A DNA stretch of 64,000 nt, taken from NCBI GenBank assembly GCA_963677785.2, contig CAXXDH010000003.1, positions 3,348,001 to 3,412,000 of the forward strand. Direction: 5' to 3'. The position numbers and the translations under genes were made by a program. Numbering within the stretch: the stretch's first letter is position 1; each line of letters begins with the position of its first letter. The notes under the pieces are model-generated. The model did no database searches. It saw only the letters and a program-made list of their open reading frames with translations, and was not told the origin of the DNA. Origin of the DNA: G963665495 sp963677785. GTDB taxonomy: Bacteria > Desulfobacterota > Desulfovibrionia > Desulfovibrionales > Desulfovibrionaceae. Positions 24,885 through 34,234 of the stretch are shown here, piece after piece.

Positions 24885-26915
24885 CTATTGGCTTTTCAGG
24901 CTGCTGACAATGGAGTGCAGCTCGTCGGCTTCTCTTGTCAGGTCGCTAACCGCCTGTGTGGAAAGGTCCATAAGCTCGGCCGCCTGATCCGAGATGTGGC
25001 TTATTTCATCCACAGCCCGGTTGATTTCATCGCTGGTCGCGGACTGTTCCTCGGCTGCGGTGGCGATGCTTGTGACCTGTTGGGCCGTGTTGGTGATAAG
25101 TTTCACTATTTCCGCCAGTGCGGAACCGGACTGCTCGGCCAGTGATGTGGATTCGGCAACGGAGTGTGTGGCGTCTTGCGTTTCGGCAATACTTTTACGG
25201 GCGCCTTCCTGAATGCTGGCGATGGCCTGGCCGACCTCTTTTGTGGCTTGCATGGTTTTTTCAGCCAGCTTGCGGACTTCATCGGCGACAACGGCGAATC
25301 CGCGCCCTGCCTCACCGGCGCGCGCGGCTTCGATGGCGGCGTTGAGGGCCAGCAGATTGGTCTGGTCGGCAATATCTTCGATAACCTGCATGATTCGTCC
25401 GATATCCTCGGCCTGGGAACCGAGAGAAGTCATGCTGTTCTGGAGTTCCTCGGCCTGGGAATTGACGACGGCGATGGATGCGATGACCTGCTCGACGGAC
25501 TTGTTGCCTTCAAGGGCCTTGAGCTTGGCATTCTCCGCATGGGATGCGGATTCGCTCGCACTTCTGGCCACTTCGCCCACGGTGGCGTTCATCTGTTCCA
25601 TGGCCGTGGCCGTTTCAGTTGTTCGGGCGCTCTGGCGGTCCACACCGTCGGTGGCTTGTTTGATCTGGGTAGCCAGTTTTTGGGAGGTGCTGGAAAGGCG
25701 CTGCATGACGGCGTCAATTTGGTTTGCGGCCTGAAGCATGCCCTCATGCTTGGCAATTTCAGCCTGGTGTTTGGCCTGCTCGGCTTCCTCGGTGGCCTGC
25801 CTGGCGGCTTCAGTCTGTTTTTCCGCTTCCTGGGTTTTCAGTTCAGCCTGAGCAATCATCTGCTTCAGGCTTTCAACCATTTTGCCCAGAGCTTCAGCCA
25901 GGAGGCCGACTTCGTCGTTGCTCTTGACGGACAGTTCGTCTTCCAGGTGGCCCTTAGCTACTTTTTGTGCGTAACGGGTGGCCTGGACAATGGGCTTGCT
26001 GAGGTTTTTGGCGAAAAATGCCGATCCTGCGATTATCAGCAGGGCGACAATACCGCTGATGAGCAGAACTGAGAAGAAGATGTCGCTTTCAATTTTTTCT
26101 ATCAGCGTCCGTTCCACGCCGATAAAGTACATGCCGGCGATTTTTCCATGGATATCGATGAGAGGCCAGTACAACGTATCGTATTCGATACCGAGAATCG
26201 TATTTTTGGCCTTGAATGTTTTTCCTTCGACAAGAACGGTCTGGATGACTTTCGGGTTGTCCATTTTCGTGCCGATGGCGCGTTTCCCCTGACGCATGAT
26301 CGTGGTGGATATTCTCATATCCCCCTTGAAAAGCGTACAGGCAACTCCCAGCCGTTTTTTGATGCCGTCGACAAACTTGTTTGACGCGATGTTCAGGCCA
26401 AGGCAGATGACCCCTACGAGTTTGCCTTCATGGTAAACAGGATGGCCGGCGCGCAGAGAAAATTTGACCACGGTTCCTTCTTCGATGCCAAAGGTCGTTT
26501 TTCCTGCCAACCCCTCTTTGACGTTATACTGATTTTTTACCGAGTCCCCGCGCTTGTCCGAATGGCTGCGGGCTATGACATTGCCTTCGGCATCGGATAC
26601 GGTGATGAACTCGACCGGAGGTACGGATCCGACCTGCCGGATAATTGTCTGGACGGTATCAGCGTCGTGTTTGAACACGGCATCTGCGAACCCCTGTGTT
26701 TTGGAAAGCGCGGTTGCTATGCCGGTAAGCTCCCGTTCATAATCCGTGATTTCTCCATCAACGGTATTTTGATTTGTGGCCAGTTTTTCGATGGATTGTT
26801 CGTCAAACCCGACAGAGATGTAATGAAGGCAGGCAAACAACACGCAACCGATCAAAACAACGGTGAGGCCGAGATTGAGCACAATAATCTTGGAAAAGAT
26901 ACTTATGCGTCGCAT
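24885..26915 (-). CDS. Methyl-accepting chemotaxis protein with Cache sensor
   Basis: This transmembrane chemoreceptor has 676 residues. TM1 spans about 12-33, a single-Cache periplasmic domain about 35-275 (FSLRAGHPVYHEGKLVGVICLG), TM2 about 280-302, HAMP about 303-355 and the long helical signalling domain about 400-676. The conserved hairpin tip (DIADQTNLLALNAAIEAARAG, continuing GRGFAVVADEVR) lies near 508-550. There is no C-terminal CheR-binding pentapeptide; it ends SSLKSQ. AAGGGG precedes the ATG by seven bases. The gene stands alone and a CheW gene occurs at 57 kb. Confidence 0.95.
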   Translation of the reverse strand: MRRISIFSKIIVLNLGLTVVLIGCVLFACLHYISVGFDEQSIEKLATNQNTVDGEITDYERELTGIATALSKTQGFADAVFKHDADTVQTIIRQVGSVPPVEFITVSDAEGNVIARSHSDKRGDSVKNQYNVKEGLAGKTTFGIEEGTVVKFSLRAGHPVYHEGKLVGVICLGLNIASNKFVDGIKKRLGVACTLFKGDMRISTTIMRQGKRAIGTKMDNPKVIQTVLVEGKTFKAKNTILGIEYDTLYWPLIDIHGKIAGMYFIGVERTLIEKIESDIFFSVLLISGIVALLIIAGSAFFAKNLSKPIVQATRYAQKVAKGHLEDELSVKSNDEVGLLAEALGKMVESLKQMIAQAELKTQEAEKQTEAARQATEEAEQAKHQAEIAKHEGMLQAANQIDAVMQRLSSTSQKLATQIKQATDGVDRQSARTTETATAMEQMNATVGEVARSASESASHAENAKLKALEGNKSVEQVIASIAVVNSQAEELQNSMTSLGSQAEDIGRIMQVIEDIADQTNLLALNAAIEAARAGEAGRGFAVVADEVRKLAEKTMQATKEVGQAIASIQEGARKSIAETQDATHSVAESTSLAEQSGSALAEIVKLITNTAQQVTSIATAAEEQSATSDEINRAVDEISHISDQAAELMDLSTQAVSDLTREADELHSIVSSLKSQ

Positions 26916-27514
26916 GGCAAAACCCCTTGCTGAAGGCTAATGTAAATGGGATATTGATAAATTTATGGCATTTTCAACAGACGAAGTCCATAAGTAAATT
27001 TGAGCTTTATTTCACAAATCGTATATTGCAGGTAAAAGTTCTATATTTCGGCTAGTTGGTAATGTTAAAGAATTGTTAATGTTTTGTTTGGGTTAAAAAC
27101 AACCTGATTGGTAGACAATAAAGGATATGCACTATTACTAGTTATTTTCAGATTTGTTAAAATATCTCTTCTTTTCATTGATTTAAGCAGACAACAAAAG
27201 AGAGGCCAGCAGAGGCTGGATAGGGGGGCAAGATGGCAGGTTGTGTTAGGAGGCCTCGCTCTGCGCTGTTACAGGATTAGGAAGAAGCGAGTGGCATAGG
27301 CATACATCTGTCTGCTGAGCTTTTGTTGCTCATTGGCCATCATGCTGGAATGGAAGTCTGGATTCGGCAAGGAATAGGGCTGTGTGAAGAATGCTGTGTT
27401 TTGAGAAAGTCTTTTGTAGATATAGTGTAATAAATTATTTAGTTGTTGTTAAATTATGAGCTAAGTGGGATACAGCAGAATCGGGCAAGTGCAAGAAAAT
27501 GGGGGAAGAGCGGA
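26916..27514. other. AT-rich intergenic region without genes
   Basis: About 600 bases separate the chemoreceptor promoter from the end of the reductase gene. The first half is clearly AT-rich. A 63-codon plus-strand frame at 27108 has no ribosome site and poor composition. I see no RNA gene or repeat. Confidence 0.4.
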
Positions 27515-27540
27515 GGCAAGGGGGCATTTGCCCCCTTGCC
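27515..27540 (-). terminator. Hairpin terminator of the reductase gene
   Basis: A perfect 11-bp GC-rich stem (GGCAAGGGGGC / GCCCCCTTGCC) with a four-base loop begins three bases past the minus-strand stop codon. The tract after it on the minus strand is pyrimidine-rich but not a clean U-run. Confidence 0.6.
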
Positions 27541-27543
27541 GGT

Positions 27544-28287
27544 TTATTTTTTCTTGGGCGGAACAAAGGCTTCTTTTTGGATGGAACCGGAGGACACGCC
27601 GCAGGACTGCAACGCTTCCACAGTGGCCTCCTGCATGGCAGGCGGTCCGCAAAGATAAAATGAGGCGGTGGGGCTTGTTACGTATTTTTGGATGATTTCA
27701 CCGTCCAGATGTCCGGATTCATAAAAGATCTTGTCTTCCTTGCCCGGTGCGGGCGGTTCTTCACGTGACAGAACATGCACAACGCGCAGGTTGAGTTCCT
27801 TGGCCATTTGTCCCAGCTCTTCTTTGGCAAACGTATCCGCCAAGGTCTTGTTGGCCCAGAAAAGCAGGATGTCGTTTTCAGCCTGTTGTCCGCGAAAGGC
27901 CCGCAGCACGCTGAGAAACGGTGTGATGCCCACTCCGCCGGCAATCATGACGATGTGTTCTTTGGTACCGATGTCCTTGCAAAAGACACCCAACGGCCCT
28001 GTGCACTGGATCTCGGTGCCGGGTTCCAGGTCCCGGATATGCGTGGTGAAGTCATCCACATGTTTGATGGTGAACTGCATACGTTTGCTGCAGGGCTGGC
28101 AGGATATGGTGAAGGGGTGCGCTTCGCTCCAGCCGGATTCTCCCATCACGCGGATGGAGGCGAATTGCCCGGGCTTTCCCTGCAGATCGCAGGAATCCTG
28201 ATCCGTCTCAATGATCAGCGAGGTCACGTCCTTGTTTTCCTGAATTGTTTTGACCACACGCCAGGTGGGTTTTGTATTGTCAACCAT
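27544..28287 (-). CDS. FAD/NAD(P)-binding ferredoxin-reductase-type oxidoreductase
   Basis: The 247-residue protein has the two-domain ferredoxin-NADP reductase fold. The FAD barrel covers about residues 8-105, with HPFTIS for flavin contact and GTEIQCTGPLG. The nucleotide domain covers about 108-240, with GGVGITPFLSVL and the NAD(P)-contacting YLCGPPAM. There is no 2Fe-2S or membrane domain, so it needs a partner electron carrier. A strong AGGAGG precedes the ATG. It is monocistronic, ended by a hairpin. The physiological acceptor cannot be told from sequence. Confidence 0.87.
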   Translation of the reverse strand: MVDNTKPTWRVVKTIQENKDVTSLIIETDQDSCDLQGKPGQFASIRVMGESGWSEAHPFTISCQPCSKRMQFTIKHVDDFTTHIRDLEPGTEIQCTGPLGVFCKDIGTKEHIVMIAGGVGITPFLSVLRAFRGQQAENDILLFWANKTLADTFAKEELGQMAKELNLRVVHVLSREEPPAPGKEDKIFYESGHLDGEIIQKYVTSPTASFYLCGPPAMQEATVEALQSCGVSSGSIQKEAFVPPKKK

Positions 28288-28382
28288 GAGAACCTCCTTT
28301 GGGGATCATGGGATTTTCGTGTTTGTCACTTTTCAATGTGTAACACACGAAAGCAGTGTGTAAAGGGTCGCGGACCTTCGGC

Positions 28383-30173
28383 TCAGACGCCCGTACTGGA
28401 AAGCTGGCCGCTTTTCCAGGATTTTTCCCGGTAGGCGTGGATCACGTCGTCCTTTTTCAGGATCCCCAGAACATGGGCCGGGTGCTCCGGATCCATCACG
28501 GGCATGCAGGAAATATGACGTTTGTCCATGACCTGCAGGGCCTCTTCCAGGCAGCCGTCCGCGGCTATGGTGCAGACTTTCGTGGTCATGAAATGGCTGG
28601 CCAGGGTATTGTCCGGAATCTGGCGTTCGGGCCGCATCAGGTCTTTGAGATCGCGCAGACCGATGATGCCCGTGAGTTCGTCAGCGTCGTTGAGAACCAC
28701 AAAATGCGGATAGGTTCCCTCCACCGCCTTGCGCAGAACCTTTTCCAGCGTATCTCCGGCGCGGATGTACGGGAAATCCGTGACCATCAGGTCAGAAGCT
28801 TTCAGGTAACGCAGCGGGTTGTCGAAATGCCCACGGGCAATGCTAACTCCCTGCTTGATGAGCTTGCGTTCGTAAGCGGAGTATCCGTAAAGCAGTCTGA
28901 CGACCATGGAACTGGAGATGCAGGCCAGAAGCATGGGCAGGATGACCTGGTATGATCCCGTCATTTCGAAAATAGTCACCACCGCGGTCAGCGGCGCCAG
29001 GGTGGTGCCGCCCACCACGGCCCCCATCCCGGCCAGGGCAAAGCTGGCCGGCGAAAGTTCGGCTTCCGGAAACAGGGCCTTGATGCTCAGGCAAACCGCC
29101 GCCCCCAGAGTGACGCCCAGGCAGAGGGACGGCGCGAAAATACCGCCGCTCATGCCGGAACCTATGCACAGGCTCGTGGCCGCCAGCTTGCCGCATAACA
29201 ACAGCAGCGCCATGTATAAAACGTATTGCCCCGCAAGTCCCGTATTGACCAGATGATAGCCCACGCCCATGACCTGGGGCAGGCCAAGAGCCAGGATGCC
29301 CAGGCACAACCCGCCCAGGCCGGGTTTGATCCATTGCGGCAGCGGGATCTTGTCGAAAAGATTTTCCGTCAGGTCGATGCTGCGGATAAAGCCTATGCTC
29401 AGCAGTCCGGACAATACGCCCAACAGCAGAAACAGCGGCAGGTCGTGCGAATAATCCAGATTGAAGGGGGAGATGTCGATATAGGGAAAGGCCCCCCAAA
29501 AACTCCGGGAAATCAGCGAACCCACGACTGACGCAACAAATATATGGGTGAAATAGGATACTTCGAGGTCGATGAGGATGACTTCAATGGCAAAGACGGC
29601 CCCGGCCAGCGGCGCGTTGAAGGCCGCCGAGATCCCCGCAGCCGCGCCCACGGCCAGGCAGACGGGACGCAGGTTGGGGTTGAGCCGGAAAAGCTGTGCC
29701 AATGAGGACCCCACCGAGCCGCCGATCTGCACAATGGGACCTTCGCGTCCGACCGACGCGCCCGCACCGATGAGCAGGCTGGTGATCAAGGCCTTGAGCA
29801 GCGAAACCGAATGGCGGATCCGGCATTCGGGCTTGGAAATGGCCTTGATGAGTTCAGGTACGCCCGGGCCGCGAGCTTCCGGAACAACATAGGTAATCAA
29901 TGGGCCCGCAATCAGTCCGGCCACGGTGGGTATCACCAGCCTCCACCACCAGGGCACGGCCAGCACCGCCTGGACGATGTCTCCGCGTTGGCCCCAGCAG
30001 AGTTCGCGAAACAGCTCGGTCAGCCAGCGAAACGCATACACCCCCAAACCGGCGAGCACGCCGATGCCCATGGAAAACAGCAGAAACAGCACATACTGGT
30101 ACTTGCTGCTCCCGCGGATTTCTCCCCGGGGTCCAATGGAACAGAAAAAAGTCTTCTCTTCTTGCCCTGGCAT
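28383..30173 (-). CDS. ClC-family chloride channel/transporter with CBS pair
   Basis: This 596-residue membrane protein has the ClC selectivity motifs: GPGVP near residue 97, GREGP at 142-146 with the gating glutamate E144, and GSGMSGGIFAP. C-terminal CBS domains (about 445-585) probably sense nucleotides. At the intracellular proton-glutamate position of ClC-ec1 the sequence reads IEV (E197, V198), where antiporters usually have EE. Valine there is typical of channels, so simple chloride conduction is possible. I chose ATG 30173; a TTG at 30209 is also in frame. The gene is monocistronic. Confidence 0.92.
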   Translation of the reverse strand: MPGQEEKTFFCSIGPRGEIRGSSKYQYVLFLLFSMGIGVLAGLGVYAFRWLTELFRELCWGQRGDIVQAVLAVPWWWRLVIPTVAGLIAGPLITYVVPEARGPGVPELIKAISKPECRIRHSVSLLKALITSLLIGAGASVGREGPIVQIGGSVGSSLAQLFRLNPNLRPVCLAVGAAAGISAAFNAPLAGAVFAIEVILIDLEVSYFTHIFVASVVGSLISRSFWGAFPYIDISPFNLDYSHDLPLFLLLGVLSGLLSIGFIRSIDLTENLFDKIPLPQWIKPGLGGLCLGILALGLPQVMGVGYHLVNTGLAGQYVLYMALLLLCGKLAATSLCIGSGMSGGIFAPSLCLGVTLGAAVCLSIKALFPEAELSPASFALAGMGAVVGGTTLAPLTAVVTIFEMTGSYQVILPMLLACISSSMVVRLLYGYSAYERKLIKQGVSIARGHFDNPLRYLKASDLMVTDFPYIRAGDTLEKVLRKAVEGTYPHFVVLNDADELTGIIGLRDLKDLMRPERQIPDNTLASHFMTTKVCTIAADGCLEEALQVMDKRHISCMPVMDPEHPAHVLGILKKDDVIHAYREKSWKSGQLSSTGV

Positions 30174-30609
30174 ACGCTTGTTATGCGCGGCAAGGTGGAA
30201 AAAAGTCAATCTCTGCGGATCGCTGAGAAGTGAAATAAAAATAGCGCAGCCTGCAATGTCTGCGGGCAGAGTAAAAAGAGGGTGTTTTTACAAATTTGAA
30301 TTTGTGACGAATTCGCAACCTGATTATCATCCGAAGAGAGTAGATATACAAAACTTCATCATGATTGGATTTGGATAACACTTTGGTATCACAGACGTTA
30401 TGTTTTTCATCGTAAACAGCTGGTCCCATTGTTGTCTCTCCAGTTGGTATGTTGTATCAATGATTTTGATAATACGTTTCCAAATCCGTTTTTTTGAACA
30501 CGCCGAAAAACATAAGTGAGAGACCGTGCAATCATCAGTGATGTTTTCAGGGGTAGGCAAGCAGGCCGGGGTGTCGGGCAGTAACAGCCGCTCCGTATTG
30601 TGGAGCAGG
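30174..30609. other. Divergent intergenic region
   Basis: About 436 bases separate the ClC gene from the ABC_sub_bind gene and must carry both promoters. In-frame upstream starts (GTG 30526) exist for the plus-strand gene but add residues unlike a signal peptide. No other structure is evident. Confidence 0.35.
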
Positions 30610-31785
30610 ATGTCGATCCCCCATGTGGTAGGGGCGATACGGGGAATTGCCGGCAGCAGAAAAACGTTTTTCAATACTTTGCCGCAACCGTCTCATTATC
30701 GCATAAAAGGTGTTGCCGTTTTCCTCCTCTCGTTTTTGCTTCTAACGCTTTTGACCGGACCGGCGGTGTGGGCGGCAGAGGATACGTCCGCGCCGGCCGA
30801 CGCAAAAACGGCAGTCAAACGCATCGGCTATCTTGAAGCCGGTTCCTTCTGGCTTTACGATAGAACCTGGGACGCGTTCCGTAAGGAAATGTCCAAGTTT
30901 AAGGATATCCGTTGCGAGTACCCCGAGGACGCCAGGTTCAGCCCCGGCTGGGAGCCTGAAAAAATACGCAAGCTCCCGGAAATTGCGGAGGCCCTCTTGA
31001 AGCGCGATGACCTGGACCTTGTGGTCGGCATGGGAACGGCGGCTGTAAAGGCGCTGCTTGCCGCCAACAATGGTCAGAAGCCCATTCTCGGCATGGGCAT
31101 GGCAGACCCCATCGCAGCCGGTGTTGTGAAGAGTGCCGAACATTCGGGCATCAAGAATTTCACCTGCCGCGTCACCGTCGACAGGTGGTCGAACATGTTC
31201 CGGGTTTTTTACGACGTGGTCCGCTTCAAGAAGCTGGGCATGATGTATCCTGATACTAAGGACGGGCGCGTATACGCGGCCCTGGACGATGCCGAAGCGG
31301 TTGCCTCGGAGCTGGGGTTTTCGCTGGTCAAATATGACAAGCTTTCATCGGCGGAGTCCGTGGATGAATGTGCCAAGGGGCTTGATGAACTGCACAAAGA
31401 GGGGATTGATGCGTTTTTCATCGGCCCGCTCAATTGCTTTGACATCGAGAAAAAAGGCTACCCGGAACTGGTAAAGAAACTCAACAAATGGGACATCCCC
31501 ACCTTTGCCAGAGACGGGACCGAGTATGTCAAGGCCGGCGCACTCATGGGATTTGCCACGTGGGATTTCGGTCCCATCGGCCTGTTCCTGGCAAAGCAGG
31601 CCCAGGCCATACTCACCGGCACCTCTCCCGGAGCCATTTTCATGCTGGACCGGGCCGAACCCTCCATTGCCTTGAACCTTGAAGTGGCCAAAAGCATTGG
31701 TTTTGATTTCCCATTTGATATTCTTTTGGCCGCTGACGAGCTGTACGAAAAGATAACGTTGCCTTCCAAGTCTTCGGACAAATAA
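30610..31785 (+). CDS. ABC_sub_bind-type periplasmic binding protein paired with a sensor-MFS
   Basis: The 391-residue protein has a long N-terminal region with a signal segment (GVAVFLLSFLLLTLLTG, then AVWAAED). The ABC_sub_bind fold follows: VKRIGYLEAGSFW, DLVVGMGTAAVKALLA, KPILGMGMADPIAAG, KKLGMMYPDT and, near the end, AEPSIALNLEVAKSIGF. The start at 30610 has GGAG close by; the GTG at 30526 is the alternative. No ABC permease is nearby. Ten bases later a gene for a two-sensor MFS protein starts, so this protein probably delivers ligand to that partner. That is inference from gene order. Confidence 0.82.
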   Translation: MSIPHVVGAIRGIAGSRKTFFNTLPQPSHYRIKGVAVFLLSFLLLTLLTGPAVWAAEDTSAPADAKTAVKRIGYLEAGSFWLYDRTWDAFRKEMSKFKDIRCEYPEDARFSPGWEPEKIRKLPEIAEALLKRDDLDLVVGMGTAAVKALLAANNGQKPILGMGMADPIAAGVVKSAEHSGIKNFTCRVTVDRWSNMFRVFYDVVRFKKLGMMYPDTKDGRVYAALDDAEAVASELGFSLVKYDKLSSAESVDECAKGLDELHKEGIDAFFIGPLNCFDIEKKGYPELVKKLNKWDIPTFARDGTEYVKAGALMGFATWDFGPIGLFLAKQAQAILTGTSPGAIFMLDRAEPSIALNLEVAKSIGFDFPFDILLAADELYEKITLPSKSSDK

Positions 31786-31795
31786 AGGAATTGCC

Positions 31796-34234
31796 GTGCA
31801 GCAGTCTGCTGTGTTTAAACTTCGCGTAAATATCATGTTGCTTTCCCTGGGGATTCTGGTTCTCGCCCTGGGGTTCAATGTCCTGCTTTCGGTTTCCGCA
31901 TTGGATTCGCTGGCAACGGAATCGATCATTTCCGGTTATCACAGCTACGGCGAACGCCTCGCGTACGACATTGAACGCGGTCTGCGCTTCGGCAAGCCCT
32001 TGCATTCGTATAGCGGAATGGATGACATGCTGGGCGGATTGCTGAACGGCGTCGAGGGGGTCAATTTCGTCGAAGTCCTCAATACGGAAGGGTCGCTGCT
32101 CTATTCGAGGTATAATACGGGGTATTCAAAACCGAGTTCCGAGGAAAGACAAAAACGTTTTTTCGCCCTCAAACCCGACCCGGATGGCCGGGCCGTTTCC
32201 CAGGAGCATGTTGAAAAAACACCGACAGGTTACCTGATTTTTATTCCCCTCGAACATCATGGCACAGCCGGATGGGTGGCTCTGGAAGTGGCAAAACAAC
32301 AGATAAAAGCCTCTGTCCGGAGTTTTTTACATTGGTTGTTTCTGCTGCTGGCGGCCGCCTGCCTTATCGCCGGTCTGATACTCACGGGCTGGCTGGCGTT
32401 ATTCACCAGCACGAGAGTCCACCGGTCCCGTCTTCACAGCATTTTGGGCAAACTCCTGATTGTTGTTATCGGCGGAACGCAGTTGGCCTATTCCTGCGGC
32501 ACCCTTGTACTCTTCGATTCGTTCGTGGAGCAGGCCATGCGGACGAAGGCCGAAATCCTGGCGCAATCCGCGGAGCGGGATTTTGAATACCTTATCCAGA
32601 AAGACATCGATGTTGTCCGCTTGAAAGGCAAAAAAAAGGTTTTGGAGCAACTGGTTGCGGACAATGCGGAATTGCAGGGCGCCGAGTTGCTTGCCCCGGA
32701 CGGTTCCAGCATTGCCGCCGTGGGAAGCCGCGCCCCTGACAATCTGGTGGTGGAAGCTGACCTGGATGTGTACTGGCCCAGCCGCTTTCAGCAACGGATG
32801 CAGATAATGCGACTGCGTCTTTCCATGTCTCCGGAGTTCATCTCCAGCCAAATTATCAGACTGGCCCTCAATATAGGCACCTCGCTGGTCATCAGCTTGC
32901 TCTTGCTCCTGGAGCTGGCCAAGCTGCTCTCGCTCATTGCGTCCCGGACCCTGGGCAATCTTCCGGCCTCAGAGGGCAAAAACGCGGGCCGTGGCCTCTC
33001 CAATGTGGTGCAGGCCCTGCGGGCGTCTGGGTTTGTGTTTTTTTTGGGCTACGATATGGGCATATCTTTTATTCCCTTGCTTGCCCGGAATCTCTACCAA
33101 CCCCTGTGGGGACTGTCTGAAAAGGTCCTTATCGGATTGCCTATCTCCGCGGAAATGATCAGCGCCGGAGTGGCCCTGCTCATTTCCGGCAGCTTCTCAA
33201 GACGGTACGGCTGGCAAAAGATGTACATGCTCGGTGCGGTATCCGCCGCCGTTGGCCTGGTTCTGGGGTGGCTGGCGGCAGATCTGCCGATGTTGATTTT
33301 TTCCCGGTTTGCGGCGGGATTCGGATTCGGTATGGTGCTTATGGCCTCGCAGATTGGTACGCTTGGCGACGAACGCGCGGGCGCCGGGCTGGGAAGCGTT
33401 TTTGCCGGTATCTTTTCCGGCAGCATCTGCGGCTCAGCCGCGGGCGCAATGCTGGCGGAGCACATCGGGTATGCTGCGGTGCTCCTCACCGGAGCAGCGG
33501 TTACGCTGCTTGCCATGCCCGTTCCCCTGCTCGGGAGAACCTCCGCAGCAAAGAGCCGGCGTAAAACAGTGGCCCCGGACCCCTTGGAAACGGCCCGGAC
33601 AATTCCCGACAACGCTTCCGGTTCGGTTTTTGCCGTTTTTTCCGGCAGCTCGATTTTATTGAAAGATCCGCGAATGTACCTGCTGCTGTTGTGCGTCGGT
33701 ATCCCGGCGTCATTATGTCTCACAGGGCTTTTGCAATATCTGCTGCCGGTTCTGCTCAACGCGGCCAATGTGGAGCAGTCCGATATCGGGCGCGTATTCA
33801 TGGTCTACGGACTGTGTTGTATCACCATCGGGCCGCTTCTGGGCCATTGGGTCGATAAGGCCAAGGATGTCACGCTTTTTCCACTGCTGGCAGGATTGTT
33901 TTCAGGCTTGTCGCTGCTGGTGGCGGCGATGCTTCCGAGTTTGTACGGCATGTCCGCATCCGTGTTTGTCCTGGGACTGGCGCAATCCACAGCCTGTCCG
34001 GCAACCATGCTTTGCGTATTGTCCCTGAGTTCGGCGCAGACTTTGGGCAAGGAAAAAACCGCATCCATTTACCGCGCTCTGGAACGCGTCGGCCAAGTGG
34101 CAGGGCCAGTGTTGTTCGGCGCTGCCATTGTTTTTATGGATACCACTCAGGCGTTGTTGATCATGGGTGGAGTAATTTGTGTTCTGGCTGTTCTCTTCCA
34201 GAGAGTGTGGAGAATCTCCATTCCGAAGAACTGA
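31796..34234 (+). CDS. MFS transporter with two N-terminal periplasmic sensor modules
   Basis: The 812-residue protein joins a sensor region to a transporter. TM1 spans about 12-34, a Cache-like periplasmic module about 35-175 (VNFVEVLNTEGSLLYSRY), TM2 about 176-202, TM3 about 217-243, a second periplasmic module about 245-345 (ELLAPDGSSIAAVGS) and TM4 about 350-375. From about 400 to the end lie some 12 helices of a major facilitator, with GxxxDxxxxR-like loops (SGSFSRRYGWQK, GHWVDKAKD). The GTG start has AAGGAA upstream. It follows the ABC_sub_bind gene by ten bases, and its 3' end overlaps a convergent gene by 74 bases. The cargo is unknown. Confidence 0.82.
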   Translation: MQQSAVFKLRVNIMLLSLGILVLALGFNVLLSVSALDSLATESIISGYHSYGERLAYDIERGLRFGKPLHSYSGMDDMLGGLLNGVEGVNFVEVLNTEGSLLYSRYNTGYSKPSSEERQKRFFALKPDPDGRAVSQEHVEKTPTGYLIFIPLEHHGTAGWVALEVAKQQIKASVRSFLHWLFLLLAAACLIAGLILTGWLALFTSTRVHRSRLHSILGKLLIVVIGGTQLAYSCGTLVLFDSFVEQAMRTKAEILAQSAERDFEYLIQKDIDVVRLKGKKKVLEQLVADNAELQGAELLAPDGSSIAAVGSRAPDNLVVEADLDVYWPSRFQQRMQIMRLRLSMSPEFISSQIIRLALNIGTSLVISLLLLLELAKLLSLIASRTLGNLPASEGKNAGRGLSNVVQALRASGFVFFLGYDMGISFIPLLARNLYQPLWGLSEKVLIGLPISAEMISAGVALLISGSFSRRYGWQKMYMLGAVSAAVGLVLGWLAADLPMLIFSRFAAGFGFGMVLMASQIGTLGDERAGAGLGSVFAGIFSGSICGSAAGAMLAEHIGYAAVLLTGAAVTLLAMPVPLLGRTSAAKSRRKTVAPDPLETARTIPDNASGSVFAVFSGSSILLKDPRMYLLLLCVGIPASLCLTGLLQYLLPVLLNAANVEQSDIGRVFMVYGLCCITIGPLLGHWVDKAKDVTLFPLLAGLFSGLSLLVAAMLPSLYGMSASVFVLGLAQSTACPATMLCVLSLSSAQTLGKEKTASIYRALERVGQVAGPVLFGAAIVFMDTTQALLIMGGVICVLAVLFQRVWRISIPKN

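Noticed and set aside
27108..27299. 63-codon plus-strand frame in the AT-rich gap
   Set aside because: No ribosome site, no conserved-looking segments, composition of random AT-rich DNA.
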